From: Dipylidium caninum
Taxonomy: Eukaryota; Platyhelminthes; Cestoda; Cyclophyllidea; Dipylidiidae
NCBI GenBank assembly: GCA_017562135.1
Contig: QEYB01001312.1
Span: forward strand, 1,984,001-2,048,000
Direction of reading: 5' to 3'
Length of the DNA stretch: 64,000 nucleotides
A model generated the notes under the pieces. That model was given only the letters and a program-made list of their open reading frames with translations, ran no database searches and had not been told where the DNA came from. Position numbers and translations under genes: made by a program. Shown piece by piece: positions 55,394 through 64,000 of this stretch (position 1 is the first letter of the stretch; each line of letters opens with the position of its first letter).

Positions 55394-58300
55394 CTAAATC
55401 TTCCTGAAACAAAAAATAATTAGTTCTTACGATAGAAAAATCACAGTGTATTAATCTCAGAGTTACCGAGGTCGGATTAAAGGGGTATTGCGCCCCCCAC
55501 TTTTCCATAGCGGGCGGGGAATTTTGGTTTCGTTCACAATCTACATGGTATTCCTGAAGACTCTAAAACATTGTTTAGAGGTGCATGGCTGCACAAAATA
55601 CATCCGTTACCAAGTCCGCTGTTGAAAATGCCGACCTCAAATATTTATTTTTTTTAACAGCTGAAAATAAAAGTTTCTTGTAGGCTCGCCAAAATTGAAA
55701 GAAATGGCATGAACTACAAGGAGCAGTATATAGAATTTTGTTAATTCGTTTCGATGATTCATTCTAACTGACGGCCATCCAAGGGGCACCTAAATTCATT
55801 TCTGACTAAATTCTGAAAATCAGTTCATATAAAGTAGGCGATAAAACAAAATTTAATACCATATTGCAATGTTGAAGTAAAGAAGTAACAAACACCGAAG
55901 TCTTAAAAGGAATGCATTGATGCGACATAGAACCACATATTCCACGGTGAAACTGGGTGAAGAAGAAAAGTTAATAAAAAGGCTTAGAACGACATAACTT
56001 ATGCTTCCTCTGCTTCCTCACTTAGAATTGACAAATTAGCACACAAATTATCGCTTGAGCCTTCGATATCCCTTAGCAACAATGCAAATGTGCGCAAGCG
56101 ACCTCAAAAGCAAAGACATAATATTCGCGAATATTAGATTCTGCTAGAGTCAAATAAAAATGTGTTTAACTTACTATGACTTTAGCTCTATTAAACCAAC
56201 TCATGTCTGTGCTGAGATTCCCTTAAAGGTAAATAAAGAGAACCACACAAGGGAATATAAAGAATTGTGAGGGTCAACTGAAATGAAATAATTGGTCCTA
56301 TGAGGGGGCGTGAGTACCAATACACATACGTTGAACCTATCCTTACATAATCAATCGTCGCTGATAATTATAAGACAAAATTGGTAATAAACTGTTGTTA
56401 AAATATTCGTTCCAATAAAAGTCTGGAACCACGTATCCGTAGTTGTTTTGCATGTCTCGTTTGTCAAAATGTTTTAGTGTTTCGGAAAAAAGTAAGGGTA
56501 ACTGCTATCTGAGATAAGCCATGATAAAATAAGCTTTATCTATTATATCAAAATTTAACACTTTGTATATAAAGTAAGCAGGACATGGTGGGACCACAGA
56601 AGATGCTTCGAGTTTTTACGGCAATTCAAAAGAATGCTGTAATAATTTCTCGTAAGTGCAAATAAGTTATATTTTATAATTCGTACTGCAATGTTCGGCA
56701 TAGTTGGATTCAATAATTATATCCAGAATATATTTAACTTGGAGAACACACGAGCTCACCAGTGCTTCACAGTAGCGCGAAACTGCGGCACATTAATGAC
56801 ACTACCACTTGATGCATATGAACAATCTAAAGGCCACATTTACAAATATCGCTGTCACTTGTATATAAATAACATACTGTACTAACGCGCTGTAATTCAA
56901 AGGTATGAATGCGTTGAGTTTTATTATTTGTCATAAGTTTGTATGACTATTGCGCAAAAATAATGTACGCAGAATATGTTTCTCACTTGTGTGGGAATGT
57001 TGGCCATTGGAAGACAAGACGCACATAGTCCCTGTTCCACTGACTGGGTTGGCTTTAAGCCAGGAGTAAGATGCCGCCAACAATTTTTGTTTTGGTAACT
57101 ATTGTGGCTCCACTTATTACGAGTCTTATTAACCGTGAAATACCTCTGCAGACCGTAATCTTTTTAGCGTTTGCTCGAACTATTAATAGCAGTTCTCTTT
57201 ATTATTTGATTTGTAATAGTTTAGCTGCGGAAAGAAGGGCATAATTTTTTTAAAACACAGGTTTTGCCACATATCTCTCCATGGTCTAAGCAGCCCGCGC
57301 GTGAAATCCCAGAACAACAAATTCCTGATCATTACTAACCAGAACTATTGTAAACAATGCTGTTGACCACCTATGTGCCGTTTCTTCTACGTAATATTCC
57401 TCGCTAACACACCGTTCCATCACCCGAATCGGAGTGTGCATGACAAAAATGTGCTAGACGAACTCTGAAATATATTGTAAACCACTAAATGTTGAAGTGA
57501 CATATCGGCATTCTCTGGCTGAATCGAATTGGAATTAAGGTTATTTTCTTCTCGGTTCCTATGCCAATATACTGATTGAGTAAGGAGCTGGTGACTACGC
57601 TGTTTTCTTTAAAGGACATGGACTGTGTGGTTGTACTTCTGATTGCATGCACAACTCGCAGCGGATCAAGGATGAGCCTTGAAGTTGCTGAGGAAGAATT
57701 CTAACCAAAGCCCTGAAAACGTGATCAAAACCATTCTTGGGAATCTATCAACTCATTTCTAATTTAATAATCGTGGCCTAGTCCGAGTCGTGTTCGCAGT
57801 CGAAGGGCACCATGCAAGGGTACCGGGTGTGGCAAATCAATTGAATGCTTTTGCGGTCCTCTTATTTGGTGAGGCAGGTTCTTTCAAGGTTAGCTGTGCT
57901 TCCGGTTATATGCACCTCCAAAAACTCCTAATGTGTCTTCCCCTATGCAATTTTGTAAAATTATGCGTTGAAGTTACTAAGAAGCGTAACCAGTGATATT
58001 TCACAGACCATACACAAGGTTATGTTGAAGAGGATTTTTAGCCTTCTACCACAAGCTACATCTCTTTACGTTTTGGTGCCATTCTTCGTTGGATAACTGT
58101 GATCCTTGTTTTTTTCCTTATTCCTGATATAATATATTGTGATCACGCAGGCAGTTTTTTGAATATTATGTTTTGACGAGAGTTCGTGCACAGAATCTCC
58201 GATTCCGAATGTCCTCTTTTGGACTATGGGCATGGTTTTCTGTTTAGTAATACTGTTGAACCTAGTTTGGTTTCACCTCTTTCGCTTTCTGATTCCTTGT

Positions 58301-58613
58301 TACGTCTAACTGTTTTGAGTTCCAGTTGGTGCGTCCATTGATTGGATACCCACTTCATCGTCGATTTTTTGTGTAATTTCAATGCCATCAGCGGATCCTG
58401 CCTCATGTATTAGTGATTTTGTTGCCGTTATCCTTTAAAAAACAATTTCCTCTCTCTGCACTTTATGTTTTGTAGACTTTGATATTCCTCTGTAGCGTCC
58501 ATCTTCTGTTCAGTTGGACTTCAACATTGTTATTATTTCCTTCTTTTACAAAAACCATCGTATTCGCCGATTCGATTCTTGTTACCATGATAATGGATTC
58601 TTTTGTATTTTAG
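55394..58613. other. no supported gene between the kinase and JMJD4
   Basis: AT-rich, with only short ORFs. It should contain the first exon and promoter of the minus-strand kinase and the promoter of plus-strand JMJD4; neither is identifiable by eye. Confidence 0.5.
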
Positions 58614-60310
58614 ATGGACGCTATTCAGGCATCGATTCCCACTCTAGACATTCATTACAATTACTGTGATTTTTATCTCAAGTCAGTGAAAATTTGCTCT
58701 GTCTAGTATTTTTACAGGTTTTTGCACTCCAACTCCCCTTGTTTACTTAGTGAGAGTCATACCCGCGCTTGGCCCGCCAGGATAAAGTGGTCTGAAAACT
58801 CGTCGGTCAACATTGAGGAAGTCCTACACTCGTTTCCAGGTTTTTCTTCACTTTCCCATTACGTCATTCATCAGGTGATGAGCTACGTGTCGCTAATTGC
58901 CACGAATTTGATTTTGGCGCACATCCGACTCTCACGATGTCGGTTGAGCAATACCGAGCCTATTGGAGTAATTTGAAGGGTGAAAGTACTGAACGCCTAC
59001 TGTACCTGAAGGATTGGCATTACTTCAAGTAAAGAATACTTTCGAATGATTTATAGATACAACCTTCTAGGGGAAGAAAGTTATCTGATTACTACACTCC
59101 CCTTGTCTACTTTTCTTCTGATTGGTTAAATGAATTTTATGACTTTTGTACCGATTACACTGATGACTTTCGTTTTGTCTACGTTGGTCCCAAAGGCACT
59201 TGGACACCCCTGCACACCGATGTCTACGGCTCATACAGCTGGTCGGCTAATATGGCCGGTTGTAAGCGGTGGTGGGTGTTTCCCCCCGGTATGAAGTCAA
59301 CTATAACTATATTCCGTATTTTGGTATTTGCCGGCCACGGGAATCTTTTTAGTACTTTTTTCCAGTCATCAAGATTGTTTCATTTAGTGTAGGGGAAGAG
59401 AAAAAACTCGTCAAGTCAGATGGGGAGTTACCACCTGATATAAGCAATTATGAATTTTCCCCGACGGGAGGCGACAGTTCTGACCTACCCATGTGCTATA
59501 TTTTTGACCAGCAACCTGGTGAAATCTTCTTTGTTCCCTCGGGGTGGTATCACCAGGTCTTAAATCTGGTAAGTAAACGCATTCCATATCCCTTTATTCC
59601 ATGCCTTTAGACGGATTGTATTTCAATTAACAATAACTGGTTGAACGCATGTAATGTCGACTTCGTGTGGAGATTATTGCAGTTACAATTGCAGAAAGTA
59701 AAAGTGTCGTGTGCTGATGTTAAATTCACACCGGACTGGGATGAAGCCTGTCAGGTGCGTTGAGGATTACTCGCTCCTATTAATGTAATTTATATATCTC
59801 TAGCTTAAGCATGGATCATAACTATGTGGCGTAATTGCATTACTTGATCTAAGCTTTTTCTCATGATTATTTTAGGAATGTCTTAAAGCATGGGAGGGCT
59901 GGAACTTCATTGAATTTTTCCTTCTTCTCAAATACATATTAGTCTCGCGTTGGCTCTGTTTGACCGGGACACAATTGCGTCAGCGTCTACCAGAGCCGAT
60001 GATGGTAGCGGATGACGAGAAGGTTCGGTTACGCCTTCTGGATGAGCAGGTGGAGAGTGTTCTTTCAGACACGGCAAAAATGGATCCTTGTTTATTGCAG
60101 TGGTTGATTACTGGTACCTCAGACAAATGGCGCGAATACTTCGTGGATCCAAAGTTGATGAACCCTGTTCTCGGTGTCCGAGAGCACGACCTCGTGGAGG
60201 TTGCGAAAACGATCAAAGCCATGTTGGTGAACGATGACTTAAAGCGGTTGAATCTGCACTCCAGAGGTCCTGCGGCCTGGCTTTGGGGGGCTGTACTTAA
60301 GCGCTTATAG
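58614..60310 (+). CDS. JMJD4: JMJD4-like 2-oxoglutarate oxygenase
   Basis: Fe(II)/2-oxoglutarate-dependent hydroxylase; human JMJD4 hydroxylates a lysine in translation termination factor eRF1. Exons: 58614-58681, 58718-58839, 58875-59028, 59071-59288, 59393-59568, 59611-59754, 59876-60310; 438 residues, in frame throughout. The first exon begins MDAIQASIPTLDIHYN, matching the family start before the FL..NSPCLLSESHTRAW strand. JmjC landmarks: LLYLKDWHYF, VYFSSDWLNEFYDF, DFRFVYVGPKGTWTPLHTDV with the iron-binding HxD (HTD), SWSANMAGCKRWWVFPPG, and GEIFFVPSGWYHQVLNL with the distal iron-binding His. It continues ISINNNWLNACNVDFVWRLL and a helical C-terminus, as in human. Introns 36, 35, 42, 104, 42 and 121 nt. 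The acceptor of exon 4 could also be 6 nt later. All iron ligands are present. Confidence 0.95.
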
Positions 60311-60573
60311 TATGTTAGAGGGTCATTGTAAGCTTTCTGAACATCGAGTAAATGCTTTTTCACCTTCAAAGTTTGTTGTTTTTTGCTGTCCTAAAGTAAG
60401 TATAGCATCACTTTGTTGTGATTGAAAAGGTGTCTCTCCGTTGCTATTATCAAGAAAATTAGCTTCACCTTCAGTAGGTCTTTCTAGGGTGTTATCGCTA
60501 AGATTGCAGATGTGGTCTATGAATTTATAACTCGGGCAACCTAATCAAAGTCATTGAGTGTTTCAATAACTCT

Positions 60574-60855
60574 TTGCCCTTAAGAATGGACTGGCGTGGA
60601 GTCTGTTCCTTATCCGTTCTCGTCTTATCCATGAGTAATGCACTATGCGGGGTTTTGGAGCAGGGGCCCCGTGGTCCGTTGGCGTGGCTGCGGGCTTGTG
60701 CCGCTGCGGTCGCCTGTTGTGTCGCCCTCGCGGGGCGGCGTTGGCATGCTGAGACGCGGCGTCACGTGGTTGGTCTCTTCATTGAAATTATCGATCGCGC
60801 GCTGACGCTCATTCGCGAACGCAGCCGCACAGACGGTCGAGTTGCATGCTCCTAA
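60574..60855 (+). CDS. upstream ORF in frame with the BTB gene
   Basis: 93-codon ORF, GC-richer than its surroundings, starting about 260 bp after the JMJD4 stop. From the internal Met at 60586 it reads a hydrophobic start (VCSLSVLVLSMSNALCGVL) and a second hydrophobic Ala/Cys-rich segment, then a basic region. Its TAA is followed by a single GCC codon and then the ATG of the BTB ORF, in the same frame. It could be a genuine uORF, an N-terminal part cut off by a stop mutation or readthrough codon, or just open sequence in a GC-rich promoter region. No family recognised. Confidence 0.3.
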   Translation: MPLRMDWRGVCSLSVLVLSMSNALCGVLEQGPRGPLAWLRACAAAVACCVALAGRRWHAETRRHVVGLFIEIIDRALTLIRERSRTDGRVACS

Positions 60856-60858
60856 GCC

Positions 60859-61893
60859 ATGGACTCCAAATATGCCGGTGGAAGTCAACTTATGCACTTT
60901 TTAACCGATGAGACTGGCCCCAGATGCGGAGATTTCACATTTAATGAACACGATCTGGTGCTCACCTGCTCTCGCGAAGTAAATTTGAATGATCAACCGG
61001 CTCAGATCATGGTGAGCCATCCGAAGATCCCCGGACTATCGTGGGTTATCTTCTTCTACCAAACCGGTCCAAATCAGTACCAGCCAAGGATTGCCTACGA
61101 TTTCCCGAGCTACTTGCGTGGCGACTGCGAAGTCTGTATCCAGTTCGCCGGGATGCACTGGACGGTAAAGCACAAGTTCGAAGGAAGCTCGTGGCTAACT
61201 ACACCCTTGGCACCCAAAGTGATGAATGAACGTTGGGTCACCCTGGGGACAGTTAAGAAAGCCGACGTTAGAATTAACATCACAAAGATTTGGTTTAAAT
61301 TTCCTATATTTACAGCATGCTGCCATCCGATCAAGACGAAGAGGACAATTCGCCTTCCAGATTTTACCATGCCGGATCACTTCGCGGACGTGCAAATCGT
61401 GCCTCAGGATCCAAATAATAGGAAATTATTCGCACATCGTCAAATATTGGCAATGAATTCTCCCTGGTTTTACGAACGTTTTAGACATGCCGCTAGTCTA
61501 AACTGTGGTGATATTGGCCCGATCATTTCGATGCCCTTTGATTTTGAATCCGTTCACAATTTCCTTCGGTTCATTTACCCCAACACTGACTTCCAAATTG
61601 GCCCACTTAATGTGGAAGGCCTCATGGACATGGGAAGGGAGTACCAGACCTCCTACGTGATCAGACAATGCGAGAAATTTCTTTACATGTATATGGAAGG
61701 TGGGTCGGCAGTTCTGGCCTACTACTTGGGACGCAAACACGAATTGCCGGCTCTTCAGGATGCCGCTCTGCTGCACTTAGCAGAGTTGAACTCATCACAG
61801 TTGCGTTCGAGAATCGCGCTCGACATGAAAGGGAAGACCGCGGATACACAGGAGATTCTTCTCAACGACCTCTGTGTGCGCCTCTGCGGTTGA
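60859..61893 (+). CDS. intronless BTB-domain protein
   Basis: 344-residue single-exon ORF with a strong Kozak context (gccATGg). Residues about 1-150 form a beta-rich region (FTFNEHDLVLTCSREVNLND, WTVKHKFEGSSW) of the kind that precedes BTB in MATH-like or C. elegans-type BTB proteins; a MATH assignment is not certain. Residues about 175-270 are the BTB fold: DHFADVQIVP, KLFAHRQILAMNSPWFYERF and FLRFIYPNTD, the standard adaptor surface for Cul3 ubiquitin ligases. A BACK-like helical region follows (GREYQTSYVIRQCEKFL, YYLGRKHELPALQDAALLH). A substrate-adaptor role is inferred from the domain. The absence of introns, next to gene-dense intron-rich neighbours, suggests origin by retrocopy or belongs to an intronless expanded family. 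Confidence 0.85.
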   Translation: MDSKYAGGSQLMHFLTDETGPRCGDFTFNEHDLVLTCSREVNLNDQPAQIMVSHPKIPGLSWVIFFYQTGPNQYQPRIAYDFPSYLRGDCEVCIQFAGMHWTVKHKFEGSSWLTTPLAPKVMNERWVTLGTVKKADVRINITKIWFKFPIFTACCHPIKTKRTIRLPDFTMPDHFADVQIVPQDPNNRKLFAHRQILAMNSPWFYERFRHAASLNCGDIGPIISMPFDFESVHNFLRFIYPNTDFQIGPLNVEGLMDMGREYQTSYVIRQCEKFLYMYMEGGSAVLAYYLGRKHELPALQDAALLHLAELNSSQLRSRIALDMKGKTADTQEILLNDLCVRLCG

Positions 61894-63280
61894 CCCCCTA
61901 ATTCCTCACCTTTCACCATTTATAGTGGCGTGCAGCCATATTTAAATGTTGATTACACCATTGAGATTAAGCTTTACTTCTCTCTCGTCTAGTGCGTTCT
62001 ACTTGATGACGCAAAAGGGGTTCTGCAATTTACAAATCATGTTAATATGACCAAAAAGTATCATCTGATTCTTTTCAGCTTATTGACTTTGTTCATAGTA
62101 GTTTTCGATGAATTGTTTCCTCGATGGTCATTGCGGGTGTGAGGTGTGACAAAGTGGAAGGACGATATTCACCACCGAGTCATTCAAACCGTTTGGCAGA
62201 CCAGTGGAAAATCTGCGATAACTTTATCAACGAAGAGCAAGTCCATTTTAACATAATTAATTCATTTTACCAACTCTGGGGCAAAAGAGAGTCGATGCGT
62301 TTAGCCAACATGTCTACCGAATGTCTGAGTGCGGTGCACGTGGAGAATGTCAGCACATGATGACAGCAGCTCCCCCCATCGAGGTCACCCGAGTAACACG
62401 GATTTACGTTAGACTCTCAAGAAGAGAACAGTCTGAGCTTCTTTTGTACTGCTCTGGGGCAGCAGATGTTAGAGTCAGTCAAAAAATCTTATCGTTTGTA
62501 ATATTAAACTGATTGGGGAGTTGATATTTATGGGGTGGTTATGAAGATCGGATGCTGTCCATCAGTAAGCATGAGACTTACGTTTCATGCTTATCATAGT
62601 GGCACTTGGCCTACCAGTATTGCTTAAAGAAACCAAGTCCTTTTTTCGTTATAATTAAGCAAAACACGAGGGATGGACATTCGAGGCGTAAGTAGTAATA
62701 TGAGGTCGAAATAAACAAAAATAAGTAATAATTTCGCAGGGGATGTGTGAGGTGTCCAAGTTTCTGTGTTCCGATGGCGCTGGTTTGAAGTAACAATGTC
62801 AGCTAAATCAAAAAAGCTCTGGGAATCTCACTTAAAGAATTTCAATGCATCGGGAGGAATTATACCTTCTTGCAAATCCGCGCACATATTTGTTTTGTTC
62901 TCAAACCGTAGTTTAATTCGCTGTAACTGTACGTCTTCTTGGCTATTACATACTCATTCTGTATGTTCTGCATGCTTTTCATAAAGACAGGTACTCACCT
63001 AACCCCCAACATAGATTAAATTCGTCATGTTATTTGAACTTATAGTTTCCACAACTTCTGGTTCCACGGCATTAATGAAAACTAATACGAGAGGAAGTAG
63101 CTCCTTGACAAAAATATGGTCTGTTTACAAATCATCTGCTTTTATTTTGGGGCAGGTTGTTTAGCCGACGTATGGAAGGTAGAGTCTGCAGGCAGAAGGT
63201 TTGGTGCGTGTACGATTAAATGGACGATCTGCAACCTCTGCATAGACGGAGCTGCGCCTGTTCGTCGATCGCGGTGGCCG
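61894..63280. other. no supported gene
   Basis: Downstream of the BTB gene there are only ORFs of under 80 codons without domains. No RNA gene or repeat was recognised. Confidence 0.5.
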
Positions 63281-63691
63281 CTAGTGCCGAGGCTGCGTCC
63301 GTCTCGGCGGGGCCAGCGAGAGCCCTGTCGCTGCACTTGCCCCGTACGTCACCGAAACACCCCCGATGCGATCACGATTAATGCTGGGAGTAGCGGAGGC
63401 GGGCGGTGGTGGTGGCGGGGGAGGGGAAGAGGCAGAAGTGGAGAAGGGGACAGTGGCTCCCGCTTTCGACACTGCGAGGATCTCAGCCTCTGAGGAGGTC
63501 GAACTACTTTGTTGGTACTGGTTCATAAACTGCATCAGTTGACGTGCGAAACTGTGCAATTCCCCCTTCATCTCATTGATAATCTCGTTCTTCAGACCTT
63601 GCAAGTATTCGACGGGCGCAGTTTGTGAGGTTTCTGGTGGACGAATGCTCGGTCCAATGGGAATTCGACGAATCTGTTCAACAGATGGCAT
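63281..63691 (-). CDS. proline-rich protein exon, possibly Ena/VASP-like
   Basis: 136-codon minus-strand frame starting MPSVEQIRRIPIGPSIRPPE. A predicted helix (EYLQGLKNEIINEMKGELHS) has the charge and spacing pattern of the Ena/VASP tetramerisation coiled coil, followed by Gln/Ser-rich sequence, an eight-proline run and further Ala/Ser/Pro-rich sequence. In Ena/VASP the coiled coil ends the protein with the prolines before it, and here the order is reversed, so the match is weak. The exon is likely internal or initial, with 3' continuation below 63281; the true splice ends are not determined. It may be another proline-rich actin or RNA-binding protein. Confidence 0.4.
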   Translation of the reverse strand: MPSVEQIRRIPIGPSIRPPETSQTAPVEYLQGLKNEIINEMKGELHSFARQLMQFMNQYQQSSSTSSEAEILAVSKAGATVPFSTSASSPPPPPPPPASATPSINRDRIGGVSVTYGASAATGLSLAPPRRTQPRH

Positions 63692-64000
63692 TGAGAAATG
63701 GCTTTTAGGAAGTGTCTATGCAAGGTGGTGAGCATCGTTGCTGCCTAAATTGCATGAACGCAGTTAGTCGTACAGACACAATTCGGTCAACCTTGCGCGT
63801 GCTCAAAATCGAATGCCATTTTTTTTTCAAAAGAAGCGTGGATCATATTTCCCCTTAGTGATCTCCATAAACCGTTAAATATTTTTCATTTTCTTTCAAA
63901 ATAAACACGACATCATGTTGCCTATTCCATAGGTGAGTGCTAAACGGAAGATATTGCAATTATTAGGGTGAAACTTACGAAATGGGCGTTCTTGTTTAGT

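Overview
The window is eukaryotic and animal. It carries intron-split genes for metazoan protein families: ABHD12-type lipase, lysyl oxidase with SRCR domains, CCN/CTGF-type matricellular protein, UBR7, NOP2, ILKAP, SNIP1 and JMJD4. Many introns are only 31-43 nt long, flanking short, phase-consistent exons, while other genes are stretched over several kb by long introns. That mixture is typical of parasitic flatworms, and a tapeworm (cestode) is the best guess. This is inference from gene architecture; no ribosomal or mitochondrial marker is present to confirm it. I see no operons, phage, CRISPR or bacterial features.

Layout. 1-7130 (+): 3' part of an ABHD12-like serine hydrolase whose 5' end lies outside the window. 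7131-10903: poorly resolved ground where the ABHD12 gene and a converging lysyl-oxidase gene must both end. 10904-18243 (-): LOXL2-like secreted enzyme (signal peptide, two SRCR domains, catalytic LOX domain), eight exons recovered. 18244-23309: no established gene, two signal-peptide-like candidate exons. 23310-32200 (-): at least three genes I can partly exon-map but not name. 33468-34845 (+): UBR7. 34902-36862 (-): NOP2, tail to tail with UBR7. 38475-40778 (+): ILKAP. 41454-44403 (+): CCN-like protein without an IGFBP domain. 44995-46089 (-): SNIP1. 46898-47484 (+): a 97-residue single-pass membrane protein with a protein-4.1-binding-like tail. 50058-55393 (-): a divergent cyclin-dependent-type kinase ending in a tandemly duplicated terminal exon. 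58614-60310 (+): JMJD4. 60574-61893 (+): an intronless BTB protein preceded by an in-frame ORF. 63281-63691 (-): part of a proline-rich, perhaps Ena/VASP-like protein.

Functionally there is no pathway cluster. Several genes are core nuclear or translation factors (NOP2 rRNA methylase, JMJD4 hydroxylase, UBR7 ubiquitin ligase, SNIP1 spliceosome-associated protein), one is a signalling phosphatase (ILKAP) and one a kinase. Two (LOXL and CCN) are extracellular-matrix proteins, which in a parasitic worm would act in connective tissue. For UBR7, NOP2, ILKAP, JMJD4, CCN and SNIP1 the exon chains I give keep reading frame from start to stop, and for LOXL from the start through eight exons. The ends of LOXL, ABHD12 and the kinase remain incomplete.
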